Assembly: GCA_963749575.1 (NCBI GenBank)
Contig: CAVVNM010000022.1
Location: 620,001-684,000, forward strand
Direction: 5' to 3'
Length of the DNA stretch: 64,000 nt
Origin: JAMXLO01 sp963749575
GTDB lineage: Bacteria; Pseudomonadota; Alphaproteobacteria; Acetobacterales; Acetobacteraceae
Part shown: one piece after another, positions 45,370-54,656 of the stretch
Position numbering within the stretch: position 1 is the stretch's first letter
Layout: each line of letters starts with the position of its first letter
Made by a program: the position numbers and the translations under genes
Notes under the pieces: generated by a model
Seen by the model: the letters and a program-made list of their open reading frames with translations, nothing else
Database searches by the model: none
What the model was told of the DNA's origin: nothing

Positions 45370-46372
45370 TCCGATCCAAACGCCCACCTTCCCATCGCTG
45401 CTGCAACGGTTCTTCATCGAACATCTGGGACAGCAGCGAGCCGTCAGTCCACGTACCATCACTGCCTACAGAGACACCTTCCGTTTGTTGCTGGGGTTCG
45501 CCGAAGCCACGATCGGCAAGACACCGGCCGTCTTCACCCTGGTCGATCTCAACGCGAAGCTGATCCTTGGCTTTCTCGATCATCTCGAGAAAACCAGGAA
45601 GAACACGGTGCGCAGTCGCAATGCCCGCCTGGCGGCACTGCGATCTTTTCTGAAGTTTGCCGCGCATCATGACCTCACGGCGCTTGCCGTCATTGAGCAG
45701 GCGCTGGCTGTTCCTATGAAGAAGTTCGACAGACCGATGCTGGGATTTCTCACGCGCCCGGAGATGCAGGCAGTCCTCGATGCACCCGATGCCATGAGTT
45801 GGGCTGGGCGGCGCGACCGCGTCTTCTTCAGCGTGCTTTACAATACCGGTGCCCGGGTGTCGGAGGCCATCGGTCTACGTGTCGGCGATGTCGTCACCGA
45901 GGCCTCACCGACGGCCCACCTTCGAGGCAAGGGACGTAAGGAGCGCAGCGTACCCCTGTGGCGTCCGACCGCCACCTTGATCCGCGGCTGGAAGAAGCAA
46001 CTGGGCGATATCAAAGATGACAGCTTTCTGTTTCCGAACCGGAGTGGCGGAAAGCTGACGCGTTCGAACGTCACCCAGCGTCTCGCACTCGCGGTCGCCA
46101 CCGCCACTGCGGCCTGCCCGCAGCTCACCGGCCGGACGATATCGCCGCACACGATCAGGCACACCACGGCGATGCACCTTCTTCAGTCAGGGGTGGATAT
46201 CACCGTGATCGCTCTGTGGCTTGGCCATGAAAGCACAACGACAACGCATATGTATCTCGAAGCAGATCTGTCGATGAAGGAACGCGCGCTTGAGAGATTG
46301 CAGCCAGCTGGAGCCAAAACCGCGCGCTATCGCCCGCCGGATCAGCTGATGCAATTCCTCCAAAACCTTTGA
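45362..46372 (+). CDS. RIT tyrosine recombinase C
   Basis: A 336-residue tyrosine recombinase from ATG 45362, overlapping the B gene by eight bases. The core-binding domain includes QQRAVSPRTITAYRDTFRLL. The catalytic residues lie in YNTGARVSEAIGLRVGDV (Arg), LRGKGRKERSVPLW (beta-hairpin Lys), SPHTIRHTTAMHLLQSGVD (HxxR) and LGHESTTTTHMYLEADL (His and Tyr). Complete. It is the last gene of the trio, with 64 bases to the right inverted repeat. Confidence 0.93.
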   Translation: MTDPIQTPTFPSLLQRFFIEHLGQQRAVSPRTITAYRDTFRLLLGFAEATIGKTPAVFTLVDLNAKLILGFLDHLEKTRKNTVRSRNARLAALRSFLKFAAHHDLTALAVIEQALAVPMKKFDRPMLGFLTRPEMQAVLDAPDAMSWAGRRDRVFFSVLYNTGARVSEAIGLRVGDVVTEASPTAHLRGKGRKERSVPLWRPTATLIRGWKKQLGDIKDDSFLFPNRSGGKLTRSNVTQRLALAVATATAACPQLTGRTISPHTIRHTTAMHLLQSGVDITVIALWLGHESTTTTHMYLEADLSMKERALERLQPAGAKTARYRPPDQLMQFLQNL

Positions 46373-46436
46373 ATTATGCGCAGTTCATCAGTGACAAACA
46401 TGCAGACCAGCACTGCGTCTTACTGGATGCCGGCGG

Positions 46437-46471
46437 GGTGAACTGCACATAACTCGAAGGTGCGGATAATT
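46437..46471. repeat. Right 35-bp terminal inverted repeat of the RIT element
   Basis: Perfect inverted match to 42959-42993, ending ...gcggataatt at 46471. Confidence 0.92.
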
Positions 46472-46500
46472 GCGTTTATGGCCATCTGTCCATAAACGCA
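46472..46500. repeat. Hairpin outside the right RIT repeat
   Basis: gcgtttatgg and ccataaacgc form a perfect 10-bp stem around an eight-to-nine-base loop between the RIT repeat and the resumed IS66 sequence. Absent on the left side. Confidence 0.75.
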
Positions 46501-46759
46501 AGAACTGGTTGTTCGCCGCTTCCGACTACGGTGGGCGGTCGGCTGGCGCAGCCTACTCACTGATCCAGACCGCCAGGCTCAACGGATGCGATCCCTAGGA
46601 CTACCTGCGCCATGTTCTCGAACGCATCGCCGATCATCCGGTCAGGCGCGTGCACGAAGCTGCCGTGGAGCGTGACCGGCATTCGGGCTCGCTTGGATCA
46701 GCGCCGCGCCGCCTGAGCTGCTGGACCATCGCGTCAAGCAACGCAAACCGCGCGCCTGA
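46500..46759 (+). pseudogene. IS66-family transposase C-terminal tail, downstream of the RIT element
   Basis: Continues the interrupted gene: KNWLFAASDYGGRSAGAAYS and LIQTARLNGCDP, then an in-frame TAG, DYLRHVLERIADHPVRRVHE, and a frame change to the end. It confirms that one IS66 gene spans both sides of the RIT element. It was already decaying, as the extra stop shows. An IS3-like end (gcgcactccaatcagagggg) follows at 46,775. Confidence 0.8.
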
Positions 46760-46814
46760 CCAGACGCTTACAGGGCGCACTCCAATCAGAGGGGTCAAAC
46801 TTGCACCCCGAAAC

Positions 46815-46955
46815 ACACCCCGATCGACCAAACCTCGTCACCAGGCATGTGCTGGGCACCCATATCGCGAATACGTTGCGGCTCGCACGCTCGCGGCGGC
46901 GAAGCGTGCCGACAGTCGGCCTTTGGGGCCACGACGCCAGCTGGAACGCAAACAC
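46815..46955 (-). pseudogene. IS701 transposase fragment
   Basis: About 135 bases resembling the region around 31,880-32,020 of the intact IS701 element: RIRDMGAQHMPGDEVW in one frame and the tcggcctttggggccacgac segment. No ends remain. Confidence 0.7.
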
Positions 46956-46990
46956 ATTCTGGCGTCACGGGAAGCGGTATGTCGTGGCCG

Positions 46991-47311
46991 TCACAAACCG
47001 GGATAATACAGGCCCCGTGCATGGTCTGCGGCGAAGGTCGGGTCGAAGACACGCGTCAGATCAGCCCGCGACAGACCGATATCGGACAACTCGTGGTCGG
47101 ACATCATTGCCATTTCCTGCATGACAACACGCTGGCGCTGCCATTCAAGTGCTTTGGCCAAAAGCCGCCCGAGCCATCCGCCAATTCCATCCTTTCGGGC
47201 CCCGCCTATCGGGGCGGGTGTCCCGCCGTCCCAAGCTGGACCGATATACGTCAGATTGCCGAGCGAGAAGCTGAATTGGTTCTTGTCGATCGGAGCGTAC
47301 ATGAGTGTCAT
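46991..47311 (-). CDS. DUF1127-domain small protein
   Basis: About 106 residues from the ATG near 47311 (MTLMYAPIDKNQFSFSL). The C-terminal half has the arginine-poor helical DUF1127 pattern LAKALEWQRQRVVMQEM and SDHELSDIGLSRADLTRV. Proteins of this group bind RNA or influence phosphate/RNA turnover in alphaproteobacteria, but this copy is longer at the N-terminus than the shortest forms. It is divergent from the aminopeptidase gene. In-frame sequence continues to 47446 but adds no conserved residues. Confidence 0.75.
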   Translation of the reverse strand: MTLMYAPIDKNQFSFSLGNLTYIGPAWDGGTPAPIGGARKDGIGGWLGRLLAKALEWQRQRVVMQEMAMMSDHELSDIGLSRADLTRVFDPTFAADHARGLYYPGL

Positions 47312-47499
47312 CCCTAGAAAAATGCAATGGGGACTGGAGTACTGCCATTGCAGCGAGCAATCCTCCGCTCTACTGCATTGCAAGTGACCCCTATTGCGTG
47401 TGAGGATAACTGCCAATTTTCCACGCCACATATGCGAAAGACGCATGGGCGCTTAACGAGCTATGAATGTAGCGGATGACTTAACGGAGGAATTCGAAG

Positions 47500-49275
47500 G
47501 TGGCTGAAGAGCTTGGAGAGCGCCTCACGAAACTGCGCGAAGAGCTGAAGCGCAAGGAGTTTGACGGTTTCGTGGTTCCGCGCGCCGACGAGCACTTGGG
47601 CGAGTACGTCCCGGCATCGGCCGAGAGGCTCGCCTGGCTGACTGGCTTCACTGGCAGCGCTGGAATAGCGGTGGTGCTGTCTGATAAAGCAGCTGTGTTC
47701 ACCGACGGTCGCTACGTTCTACAGCTCGCAGCACAGATCAACTCAAAGCTGTGGCAATGTCGCCACATCTCTGAGGAACCGCCGCCCAATTGGCTATTGG
47801 CGCGTGTGGCACCCGGTGCCAGGATTGGTTACGACCCGATGCTGATCAGTGAGGAAGGGCTGGCGCACTACACCAATGCCGGCCTCCATATGGTGGCCGC
47901 TGAGCACAATCCAATTGACGCTGTGTGGACCGGCCGGCCGCCTATGCCACTAGCGCCGGTAGTGCCGCACCCGCTAGAGTACGCTGGACGCGGCGCCGAC
48001 GAGAAGCGCGAGCAGATCGCCGCAATGCTTCGCGAGGCGCAACAGGACGCGGCCGTGATCAGCGATCCAGCTTCGATCGCTTGGTTGTTTAACATTCGCG
48101 GTGGCGATATTCCCTTTGCGCCATTTGCCCTGGGTTTCGCCTTGGCATATTCCGATGGTAGTGCCGCGTTGTTCATGGATCCCGCCAAGCTGCCCGAGGG
48201 CACCCGTGCCTGGCTCGGCAACACCGTGTGCGTAGCCGGACGCGATAGCTTGGCATTGGCACTAGCTATGCTCGACACCAAGCGAGTCCGCGTGGATTCC
48301 ATAGGTACCCCGGTCTGGTTCGCGCAAACGCTTGGCAAAGCGGGGGCGGTGGTGGTGGCCGGTCCCGATCCCTGCCTGCTTCCGAAGGCGTGCAAGAGTG
48401 AAACCGAGCAACACGGCACTCGGAATGCACATCAGCGGGATGCCGTGGCAATCTGCCGGTTCCTGCACTTCCTTGCCGACGCAGGCCCGCGCGGTAGCGA
48501 GACCGAGATGTCCGCAGCTGTCAGGCTATTGGCCCTGCGAGAGCAGATTGCGGGCTTTCGCGGCGAGAGTTTTCCGACGATCTCTGCCGCGGGTGAGCAC
48601 GGTGCCATAGTCCATTACCGTGTCACCGAGGACAGCAGTCGGCCGATCAAGCCGAATGAGATTTATCTTGTTGACTCGGGCGCACAATTTCTCGATGGCA
48701 CGACCGACGTAACCCGCACGGTTTGGACTGGGCCCGGCAACCCTCCGCAGATCATATGCGACCAGGTCACCCGTGTAATGAAAGGCCACATCGCTATCGC
48801 GAGCTTGGTGTTCCCGCGCGGCGTCGGCGGCGCCAATCTCGATGCCTTTGCACGTCGGGGGTTATGGCAGGTCGGACTGGACTACGATCATGGCACCGGC
48901 CATGGTGTGGGAAGCTACCTGTCGGTACACGAAGGCCCCGTAAGCCTATCGCGTCTTGCTCGGCCTGTGTCGATCGAAGCTGGGATGATTTTGTCAAACG
49001 AGCCAGGTTATTACCTGCCAGGTTCGTACGGCATTCGGCTGGAGAACCTGCTGTTGGTGCAGGACGTGCAATGCCAGTCAGCCGGTAAGGCGACCCTGCG
49101 CTTCGAGACATTGACCCTTGCACCGTTCGACCGGCGGCTCATCAATCCGGCGATGCTCGACGAATCCGAACTTGCGTGGTTGAATGCGTATCACGCGCGT
49201 GTGATGAGCGAGGTCGAGCCTCATCTAGAGGCCGACGTGGGTAGTTGGCTCGCTGACGCGTGCGAGAAAATGTGA
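47500..49275 (+). CDS. pepP: Aminopeptidase P family protein (Xaa-Pro aminopeptidase)
   Basis: Releases N-terminal residues before proline; cytosolic, dimetal enzyme of 591 residues in three domains, the long alphaproteobacterial form. GTG 47500 follows the GGAGG ribosome site. Visible are LAWLTGFTGSAGIAVVLSDK (creatinase N domain), SIAWLFNIRGGDIPF, then the pita-bread domain with YLVDSGAQFLDGTTDVTRT (two metal Asp), DHGTGHGVGSYLSVHEGP (His) and SNEPGYYLPGSYGIRLENLL (Glu). All metal ligands appear intact. It is a single gene with host-like character inside a mobile-rich region. Confidence 0.94.
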   Translation: MAEELGERLTKLREELKRKEFDGFVVPRADEHLGEYVPASAERLAWLTGFTGSAGIAVVLSDKAAVFTDGRYVLQLAAQINSKLWQCRHISEEPPPNWLLARVAPGARIGYDPMLISEEGLAHYTNAGLHMVAAEHNPIDAVWTGRPPMPLAPVVPHPLEYAGRGADEKREQIAAMLREAQQDAAVISDPASIAWLFNIRGGDIPFAPFALGFALAYSDGSAALFMDPAKLPEGTRAWLGNTVCVAGRDSLALALAMLDTKRVRVDSIGTPVWFAQTLGKAGAVVVAGPDPCLLPKACKSETEQHGTRNAHQRDAVAICRFLHFLADAGPRGSETEMSAAVRLLALREQIAGFRGESFPTISAAGEHGAIVHYRVTEDSSRPIKPNEIYLVDSGAQFLDGTTDVTRTVWTGPGNPPQIICDQVTRVMKGHIAIASLVFPRGVGGANLDAFARRGLWQVGLDYDHGTGHGVGSYLSVHEGPVSLSRLARPVSIEAGMILSNEPGYYLPGSYGIRLENLLLVQDVQCQSAGKATLRFETLTLAPFDRRLINPAMLDESELAWLNAYHARVMSEVEPHLEADVGSWLADACEKM

Positions 49276-49320
49276 CAGGGGCAAAAGTGTGGGCTGCGCC
49301 ACCGTTGATCAGGTGAATCG

Positions 49321-49500
49321 CGTCCGCCAACTGACGTAGTGATCGAGCGCGTCGATCATCACGTGCCCCGCCACCTTGAGCCGGCTGCCCAGATAATCGC
49401 AGACCGGGATGCGCAGCTTATCGCCGGTCTTGGTCAGACTGAGGAATACATCTCGGCTATCGCGACCAACATCGCTGCGTGTTACGGCACCGACCTTGCG
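49321..49500 (-). pseudogene. Transposase C-terminal remnant
   Basis: Reads FLSLTKTGDKLRIPVCDYLG and SRLKVAGHVMIDALDHYVSW to a stop. This matches the end of a transposase group whose N-terminus (ENAELKRTVAELREEIARLK) is found at 52,436 on the same strand. The two may be the ends of one gene disrupted by the sequence between. Confidence 0.5.
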
Positions 49501-49504
49501 CCGC

Positions 49505-50101
49505 GTGACGCGCAGCGGATGTCGTTTTCGGAGACGCGCCGCCTTCGGCCAACGCTACGGACAAGCCGGAGGGGAGCCCATGGAAGCTACGTCCGGCGCG
49601 TAGCCCGGCCTTCCGCACTGCCTTCTTCGCCATGGCGTGCTTGACGTGGTCGATCTTCCACGGCTGTCCGTCTGCCCGCGTCGGCGCGTCGCTGGCGGGT
49701 GCCGCATCCAGCACTGCCGCCGGCTCGGGGACCACCGGCAGAACCACGTGCGCCCGTGTCGTCCGCTTGGTCCTCGACGGCGTGAACTCGATTGCCCCGT
49801 CGTGGCGTGCCGCGCGCGGCAGCGCGATGCAGTCCCCTACCCTCGCCCCCGTGTAGAACGCCTGGGCGGCAGCGCGCTTGATCGGCTCGCCGATCTGCCC
49901 GCACGCCATGTATTGCTGAAACTCCGCGAGTGTCCACGCTGGATATCCATCGCCTGTCTGCAACCGTTTCGGCCACCGACATGGATTGTGAGCGATCCAG
50001 CCAAGATCAATCCGGGCGTATTCGCACAGGAGCGACAGCACGCGGATCGCCTTCGCCCGTGCCGGTGTCGGCACTCCATCCTTCACGCCGAAGTAGCCCA
50101 A
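49505..50101 (-). pseudogene. Phage-type tyrosine integrase fragment
   Basis: Open stretch with YPAWTLAEFQQYMACGQIGE and AAAQAFYTGARVGDCIALPR (the first catalytic Arg region), then TPSRTKRTTRAHVVLPVVPE. The expected HxxR region is degraded (RSFHGLPSGLSVALAEGGAS) and no catalytic Tyr follows. The N-terminal arm is also missing. A decayed prophage or island integrase. Confidence 0.7.
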
Positions 50102-50211
50102 CTTCCGCAGTTGGAGTAGGCGCGAACACTTTTTTGGGATGATTTGGAAGTTTTATTGACGCAATGCTGCGGCTCTCCTGGTACTGATCGTGGCAGCAGA
50201 CAGTAAACCTG

Positions 50212-50305
50212 CAGAAACTACCTGCCAGAGGCGGCTGACGGCGGGCAGCCGCAGTTCGTGCAGCAGCAGCGGCAGGCGGGCGGTGTCGACGGTGATCGTG
50301 CTCAT
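50212..50305 (-). pseudogene. IS21 istB N-terminal stub
   Basis: ATG 50305 overlaps the istA stop (ATGA) and reads MSTITVDTARLPLLLHELRL then PAVSRLW, the start of the IS21 helper ATPase. Similarity stops near 50,224; the rest of istB is gone. Confidence 0.72.
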
Positions 50306-51913
50306 GCCGAGAGCTCCACGACATCGCGGCTCAGCAGCGCGTCATAGGTGCCCGCCGACGGCAGCGTGACGGTGACCTGCGGCGAGCTCGCGGCGGATGG
50401 GGCGAACCGTGCCTCCAAGGCTTCGAGGTCTGGCAGCTGTCCGCCGCCGAGAGCGGCTTCCAGTTCGGTCGCCAGCTCCGCCTCGCAGCCGCGCTCGTGT
50501 GCCAGCGCCAGCAGCCGCACCATGATCCGGCAAGCCATGCGTGGCGACTCGGCGGCGATCAGCGCGTCCCAGGTGCTGCGGAACGCTGTGCGGGGGAAGA
50601 GCTGATCGCGATAGACCAGGTTGAGCAGCGCATGCGGCTTGCGGCGCAATGCGTGAATGACATGTCGATAGTCGACAACATGAACGGTGCGGCTGCGCAT
50701 CGTGCGGCCTTGTGGTGGCCGACCGCGCGGCAGCGTCAACACCGGCTCGCCATCAAGGAAGCACTCGATCCGGTCATCATATATACGTACCCGCAAACGA
50801 TGGCCGATCAGCCGCGACGGAACGGTGTAGAACACGCGGCGAAGCAGAAAGCCGCCGCTGCGGGTGACCACGATCAGGTCTTCCTCGAAGTCGGTGGTGC
50901 GGCGCGGCGGCAGCGACTCGAGCAAAGGACGCTCGATCTCCAGCTCGCGGCGCCGATCGGCATTGGCGCGGCCCACTGTCTCGGCAACAGAGCGGCGGTA
51001 GACCGCCAGGTCGGCGAAGTCACTGCTGCCACGCAGAAGCAGCGCCTGTGCCATGGTCCGCTTGAGATGCCCATGGCTGGCCTCGATGACACCATTCTCG
51101 TGCGCAACACCAGGATTGTTGCGGGTGGCCGTCATGCCGTAATGCCTGCACAGCGCCTCGTAACGCCTGGTCTGATCTTCTGCTGCGTCACGATCCAGAT
51201 TGCGGAACGCTGCCGAGAGGCTGTCGCTGCGGTGTTCGCGTGGCGCACCTCCGAGCGCCCACAGTGGCGTTCTGCAGCCCTTCGGCCAGTGCGACGAAGC
51301 TCTCACCGCCGAGCACCACCTCGGCATGCTGCCAGCCGCAGAACGGCAGTCGGAAGTGATACAGCCGATGCGCGAGCCGAACGCCGGCTACCGTGACACT
51401 GAGCAAGTCGGCATCAGTGAAATCCGACAAGCCCTGCTGCCCCGGCGGATGCTCCTGGCGGAAGATCACGTCGCGTTCCGGGCCATGCAGCGCCTGCCAT
51501 GTCCGGACCCGCCGCTCCAGCGTGCGGCGTGTCGCAGCGGGGAAGTCGCGATGGCGACGCAGCATCTCGGTCATGATGCTGACCGGGCGAAGTCCGGGCG
51601 CCGTCTCCAGCATGGGGACGATCTCGCTGTCCCAGATCGCCGCCAGCGGGTCGGGCCTGCGCCGCCCGCGCGGTATTTGCACTTGAGAGGGCAACCAGGG
51701 ATCGGCGTCAATCCGAGCACCGGTCGTGGTGCTGAGGGCCGCCTTGGCGGCGGAGGCTTCACGTGTGTGGCTTCGACGAAGGTCCCTGTACAGTCTCACC
51801 TGCTGATCCGTTATGTGATTGCCGGGCACCGGGGATCTTTTCTGGGGAGTTGAGAAACCCAACATTCGGCACGCGTCACGGAGTCGCAGGCTGGTCCCCA
51901 CAAGGGAGGCCAC
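50302..51913 (-). pseudogene. IS21 transposase istA, frameshifted
   Basis: DDE transposase of IS21. The first frame from 51913 carries DACRMLGFSTPQKRS, TWQALHGPERDVIFRQEHPP and LSDFTDADLLSVTVAG (catalytic Asp region). Around 51,240 the frame shifts. The rest reads GVAHENGVIEASHGHLKRTM (Glu region), DFEEDLIVVTRSGGFLLRR and ends RDVVELSA at 50302. About 530 residues together. With the stubbed istB, the element is defective. Confidence 0.82.
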
Positions 51914-51971
51914 GATGACGCCGGGTTAAGCCTACGGTCTGGCTACGCCCAACCTCCGGCCCAACCCGGCG

Positions 51972-52436
51972 TCATCCAACCTGATTGTCGCGGGCATCCA
52001 TCACCGTGACCTGACCCTGGTGGTATTGCGCCAGCACGAAACGCCGCAGCTCCGGCCCGAAGTGGCCGGTTACACCGGCCGGCAACGGCGCAATTACCGT
52101 CCGTCCATCCGGCGCGATCCAGCGCTCGCGGCGATAGCGGATGGCGCGAACACGCAGCACAAGGTCCTGAACCACAAAGTCCTTATATCCCTTGAAGCGC
52201 GAACCGGGCGGAACTTCCGCCGGAACAATCCGTTCCTCGACGCTGACCCGCCGCGTCACCTTGCCGCGCCTGGACCGGTCGGCTCGCTCGTCCCGCGGCT
52301 TCCGCACCGCTCCCTGCTCCATGCCACTCGGTTTGATATCCGGGCGAGCCTTCAAGCCTTTCAGGCGCGCGATCTCCTCGCGCAACTCAGCGACCGTGCG
52401 CTTCAGTTCCGCATTCTCGCCCAGCAGCTTCAACAC
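51972..52436 (-). pseudogene. Transposase N-terminal fragment (coiled-coil type, IS66-like)
   Basis: From 52436, MLKLLGENAELKRTVAELRE forms a short coiled coil. It is followed by RPDIKPSGMEQGAVRKPRDE and FKGYKDFVVQDLVLRVRAIR, GHFGPELRRFVLAQYHQGQV, after which a stop truncates it. The group is known as an unnamed IS66-like transposase family. Catalytic residues are missing. Confidence 0.65.
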
Positions 52437-52597
52437 TAGCCGCTGCAGCTCTGCGTTCGACAGGCAAGGAAACTCGGCTGTGGGCGGCCACAGCCAGCTT
52501 AAATCAAGCCGCCCCGCGTCGGGGCAAGCAAAATCTCACCCCTTCGCCCGGGGTTTTGCCAATGTTATTGAACTGGCAGCTTAGTTATTGAAATACT

Positions 52598-52674
52598 TGG
52601 CGTCCCCGGCGAGATTCGAACTCACGACCCCAGGATTAGGAATCCTGTGCTCTATCCTGCTGAGCTACGGGGAC
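52598..52674 (-). tRNA. tRNA-Arg (CCT)
   Basis: Minus strand: acceptor GTCCCCG pairs with CGGGGAC, D-arm GCTC/GAGC, anticodon loop TTCCTAA gives CCT, T-loop TTCGAAT, discriminator G, and CCA is encoded (52600-52598). A common integration target; an integrase remnant lies 2.5 kb away. Confidence 0.96.
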
Positions 52675-53119
52675 TTCTCAAGGAATTCAACTTGTTGCGG
52701 ACAATCCTTAAACTCCCTTCCTGCTTGTGTTCATGACGGGGCATCACTGGGGCATCATCGAAGCTCGGATAGCCAGGGATGACCTCGCACGCACTCGGGC
52801 AAGTTAGTCTGAACGGACGCAGGCCGCTACCTCAAACCGCCGAAGTGACACGACGCACGCCACTCGCGGGTAGCGGTCGACCCCCATTGCGTGAACCAAG
52901 GGCTTCGTCGCTCCGGGGGCTGGGCGGCGACCGACCCAGCTCAACGGGCGGGTGTCGCCTCAGAGGCAGTTGTCAGAGGTGTATTCGGAAGATATTTCAT
53001 GGCACTCGGGAGATCAGCGGTTCGACTCCCCTTGGCAATGAGGGACGTGGGGCTTGCGTCGTTGATCGCGACGATCAACCGTACGTCGCCTACGGTGGAG
53101 GTGATCATGTGCTGCTGGC
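52675..53119. other. Gap upstream of an IS3 fragment
   Basis: No supportable gene. An open frame runs through but contains no recognisable protein until the IS3 segment starts. Confidence 0.35.
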
Positions 53120-53345
53120 GGCTGGGATCAAGGTGTCGACGGACGGCCGCGGCCGGTGGATGGGCAACGTGTTCGTCGAGCGGCTGTGGCGATCATTGAA
53201 GAACGAGTACATCGACCTGAAAGGCTACGCAGATGGACCTGAGGCAAAAGTGGGGATCGCTTCCTGGGTGCATTCTACAACAGCAGGAGGCCGCACCAGG
53301 CGCTGGGAAATCAGGCGCCGATGGCAGTCTGGCGCGCCGGGCGAT
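53120..53345 (+). pseudogene. IS3-family transposase fragment
   Basis: Contains AAGIKVSTDGRGRWMGNVFV and ERLWRSLKNEYIDLKGYADG, the region of the catalytic Glu in IS3 integrase-type transposases, then a frame change toward the C-terminus. Neither end of the element is present. Confidence 0.75.
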
Positions 53346-53472
53346 CTCGGATTGGGCGAGGTAGGCATCACCATCACACCGCGCGCCGGTGCAACAGCCT
53401 GCGCAATCTATCTCTCTTGCCTCTTGGATCGATTTAGAATGAGGTTTGAATTAATCACCGCTGGGGGGCGCC

Positions 53473-54369
53473 ATGGCCCGCCGGTCTACGCGTAAACAGT
53501 CATTTGGCGCCAGGTCTGATGCTGAGTCACGCCATCCGCTCGGCTACGCCCGTGTGCTCCGCGGCGATCGTCAAATGAACGCAATGCAGACCAAGGCGCT
53601 CAGTATGGCTGGCTGCACGCGCATCATTGAGGAGGTGACCTCCAGCGGTCGCTGGGATCGGCCCGAACTCAATCGGTTGCTCGGCCATCTCCGTAGTGGC
53701 GATACTGTTGTTGTATGGAAACTCGATCGACTGTCACCCTCGCTGAAGGATGTGCTGCACATCTTGGTGCGAATAGCAGCGGCGGGTGCAGGGTTTCGGT
53801 CGATTATCGAGCGCATCGATACAACGACCCCGGCCGGGCGAATGATGATGCGGATGGTCGGTAAGTTCGCCGAGTTCGAGCGTGCTATAGTCAGTGAACG
53901 CATAGTTGCGGGCCTCGCAGCTGCGCGCGCGGAGGGACGCGTCCTTGGTCGGCCCAGGAAGCTTAGCGCCGCCAAGGAACGCGAGATCGCCGAGAGCGTC
54001 CTCTCCGGCCGCAAGTCCGCCGCCGCGATGGCCAGGCTCCATGACATCGACAAGGGGACGGTCTCGCGGATTGTCGCCGAGGACCCGAACCCGCCCTTCG
54101 AACGAAGGGGATGTCACGCCGCGCACAGGGCTGCCGCCAGAAAATGGCAAACGGGGGCTATGAAGACTCTTCCTCTCGGCGCGGTTGGTTGCCGTCTTTG
54201 CGCCGAACCGAGTGACGACCGACGACAAAGTTCCTATCTGCGCGCGGGACCGCAACGTCCGCCACAGGGCGAGCGTCTATCCGAACGATCGACTCGAACA
54301 GGACCACCGCAGGATCAAAGCACAGATCCCGCAGGATCAAAACACAGACCCCAGAGTGTCGGCGAGTGA
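53473..54369 (+). CDS. Serine recombinase (resolvase/invertase family) with altered active site
   Basis: A 298-residue protein with a resolvase catalytic domain (about 22-155) and a C-terminal helix-turn-helix (SAAKEREIAESVLSGRKSAA, then DKGTVSRIV). The fold is clear from VVVWKLDRLSPSLKDVLHIL, TPAGRMMMRMVGKFAEFERA and EGRVLGRPRKLS. The nucleophile is missing: the usual YARVS reads YARVLRGDRQ (Leu29 in place of Ser), and DRLxR reads DRLSP, losing a second active-site arginine. The last 90 residues are low-complexity and may be readthrough. Probably inactive. Confidence 0.8.
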   Translation: MARRSTRKQSFGARSDAESRHPLGYARVLRGDRQMNAMQTKALSMAGCTRIIEEVTSSGRWDRPELNRLLGHLRSGDTVVVWKLDRLSPSLKDVLHILVRIAAAGAGFRSIIERIDTTTPAGRMMMRMVGKFAEFERAIVSERIVAGLAAARAEGRVLGRPRKLSAAKEREIAESVLSGRKSAAAMARLHDIDKGTVSRIVAEDPNPPFERRGCHAAHRAAARKWQTGAMKTLPLGAVGCRLCAEPSDDRRQSSYLRAGPQRPPQGERLSERSTRTGPPQDQSTDPAGSKHRPQSVGE

Positions 54370-54656
54370 GCCCCGGAGTGTCAGCCTGTCGCACAGCCGA
54401 CGGAACACCACGAACGCAATGAAGTCCCTCGGTAGCGAGCTCGATTTGAGGCCGCCGCTGTTCTCCTCGTGAACGTAATGCGAACACACCCGCTACCACG
54501 CGTCGGAATGCAGCCACACGAGTCTAATTATCCAACTCTCCTGTCCAATTACTCGCGAACAGCAAGATTTTCCGAGAGTGCGCTGCGCGACCCCAAAAAA
54601 GGCTTGCCAAAAAAATTCAGTCCTTCATGGTGCAGCAGCTGTTGGTGGGGAACACA

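Larger units (their letters stand above)
42959..46471 (+). mobile_element. RIT (recombinase-in-trio) element, about 3.5 kb
   Basis: Three consecutive tyrosine recombinase genes, overlapping by 4 and 8 bases and all on the plus strand, between 35-bp perfect inverted repeats. This is the defining layout of RIT elements. The insertion point is inside the IS66 transposase: coding sequence stops at 42,958 and resumes about 46,500. Beyond the right repeat lie 29 further bases forming a hairpin, with no counterpart on the left. Confidence 0.88.
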
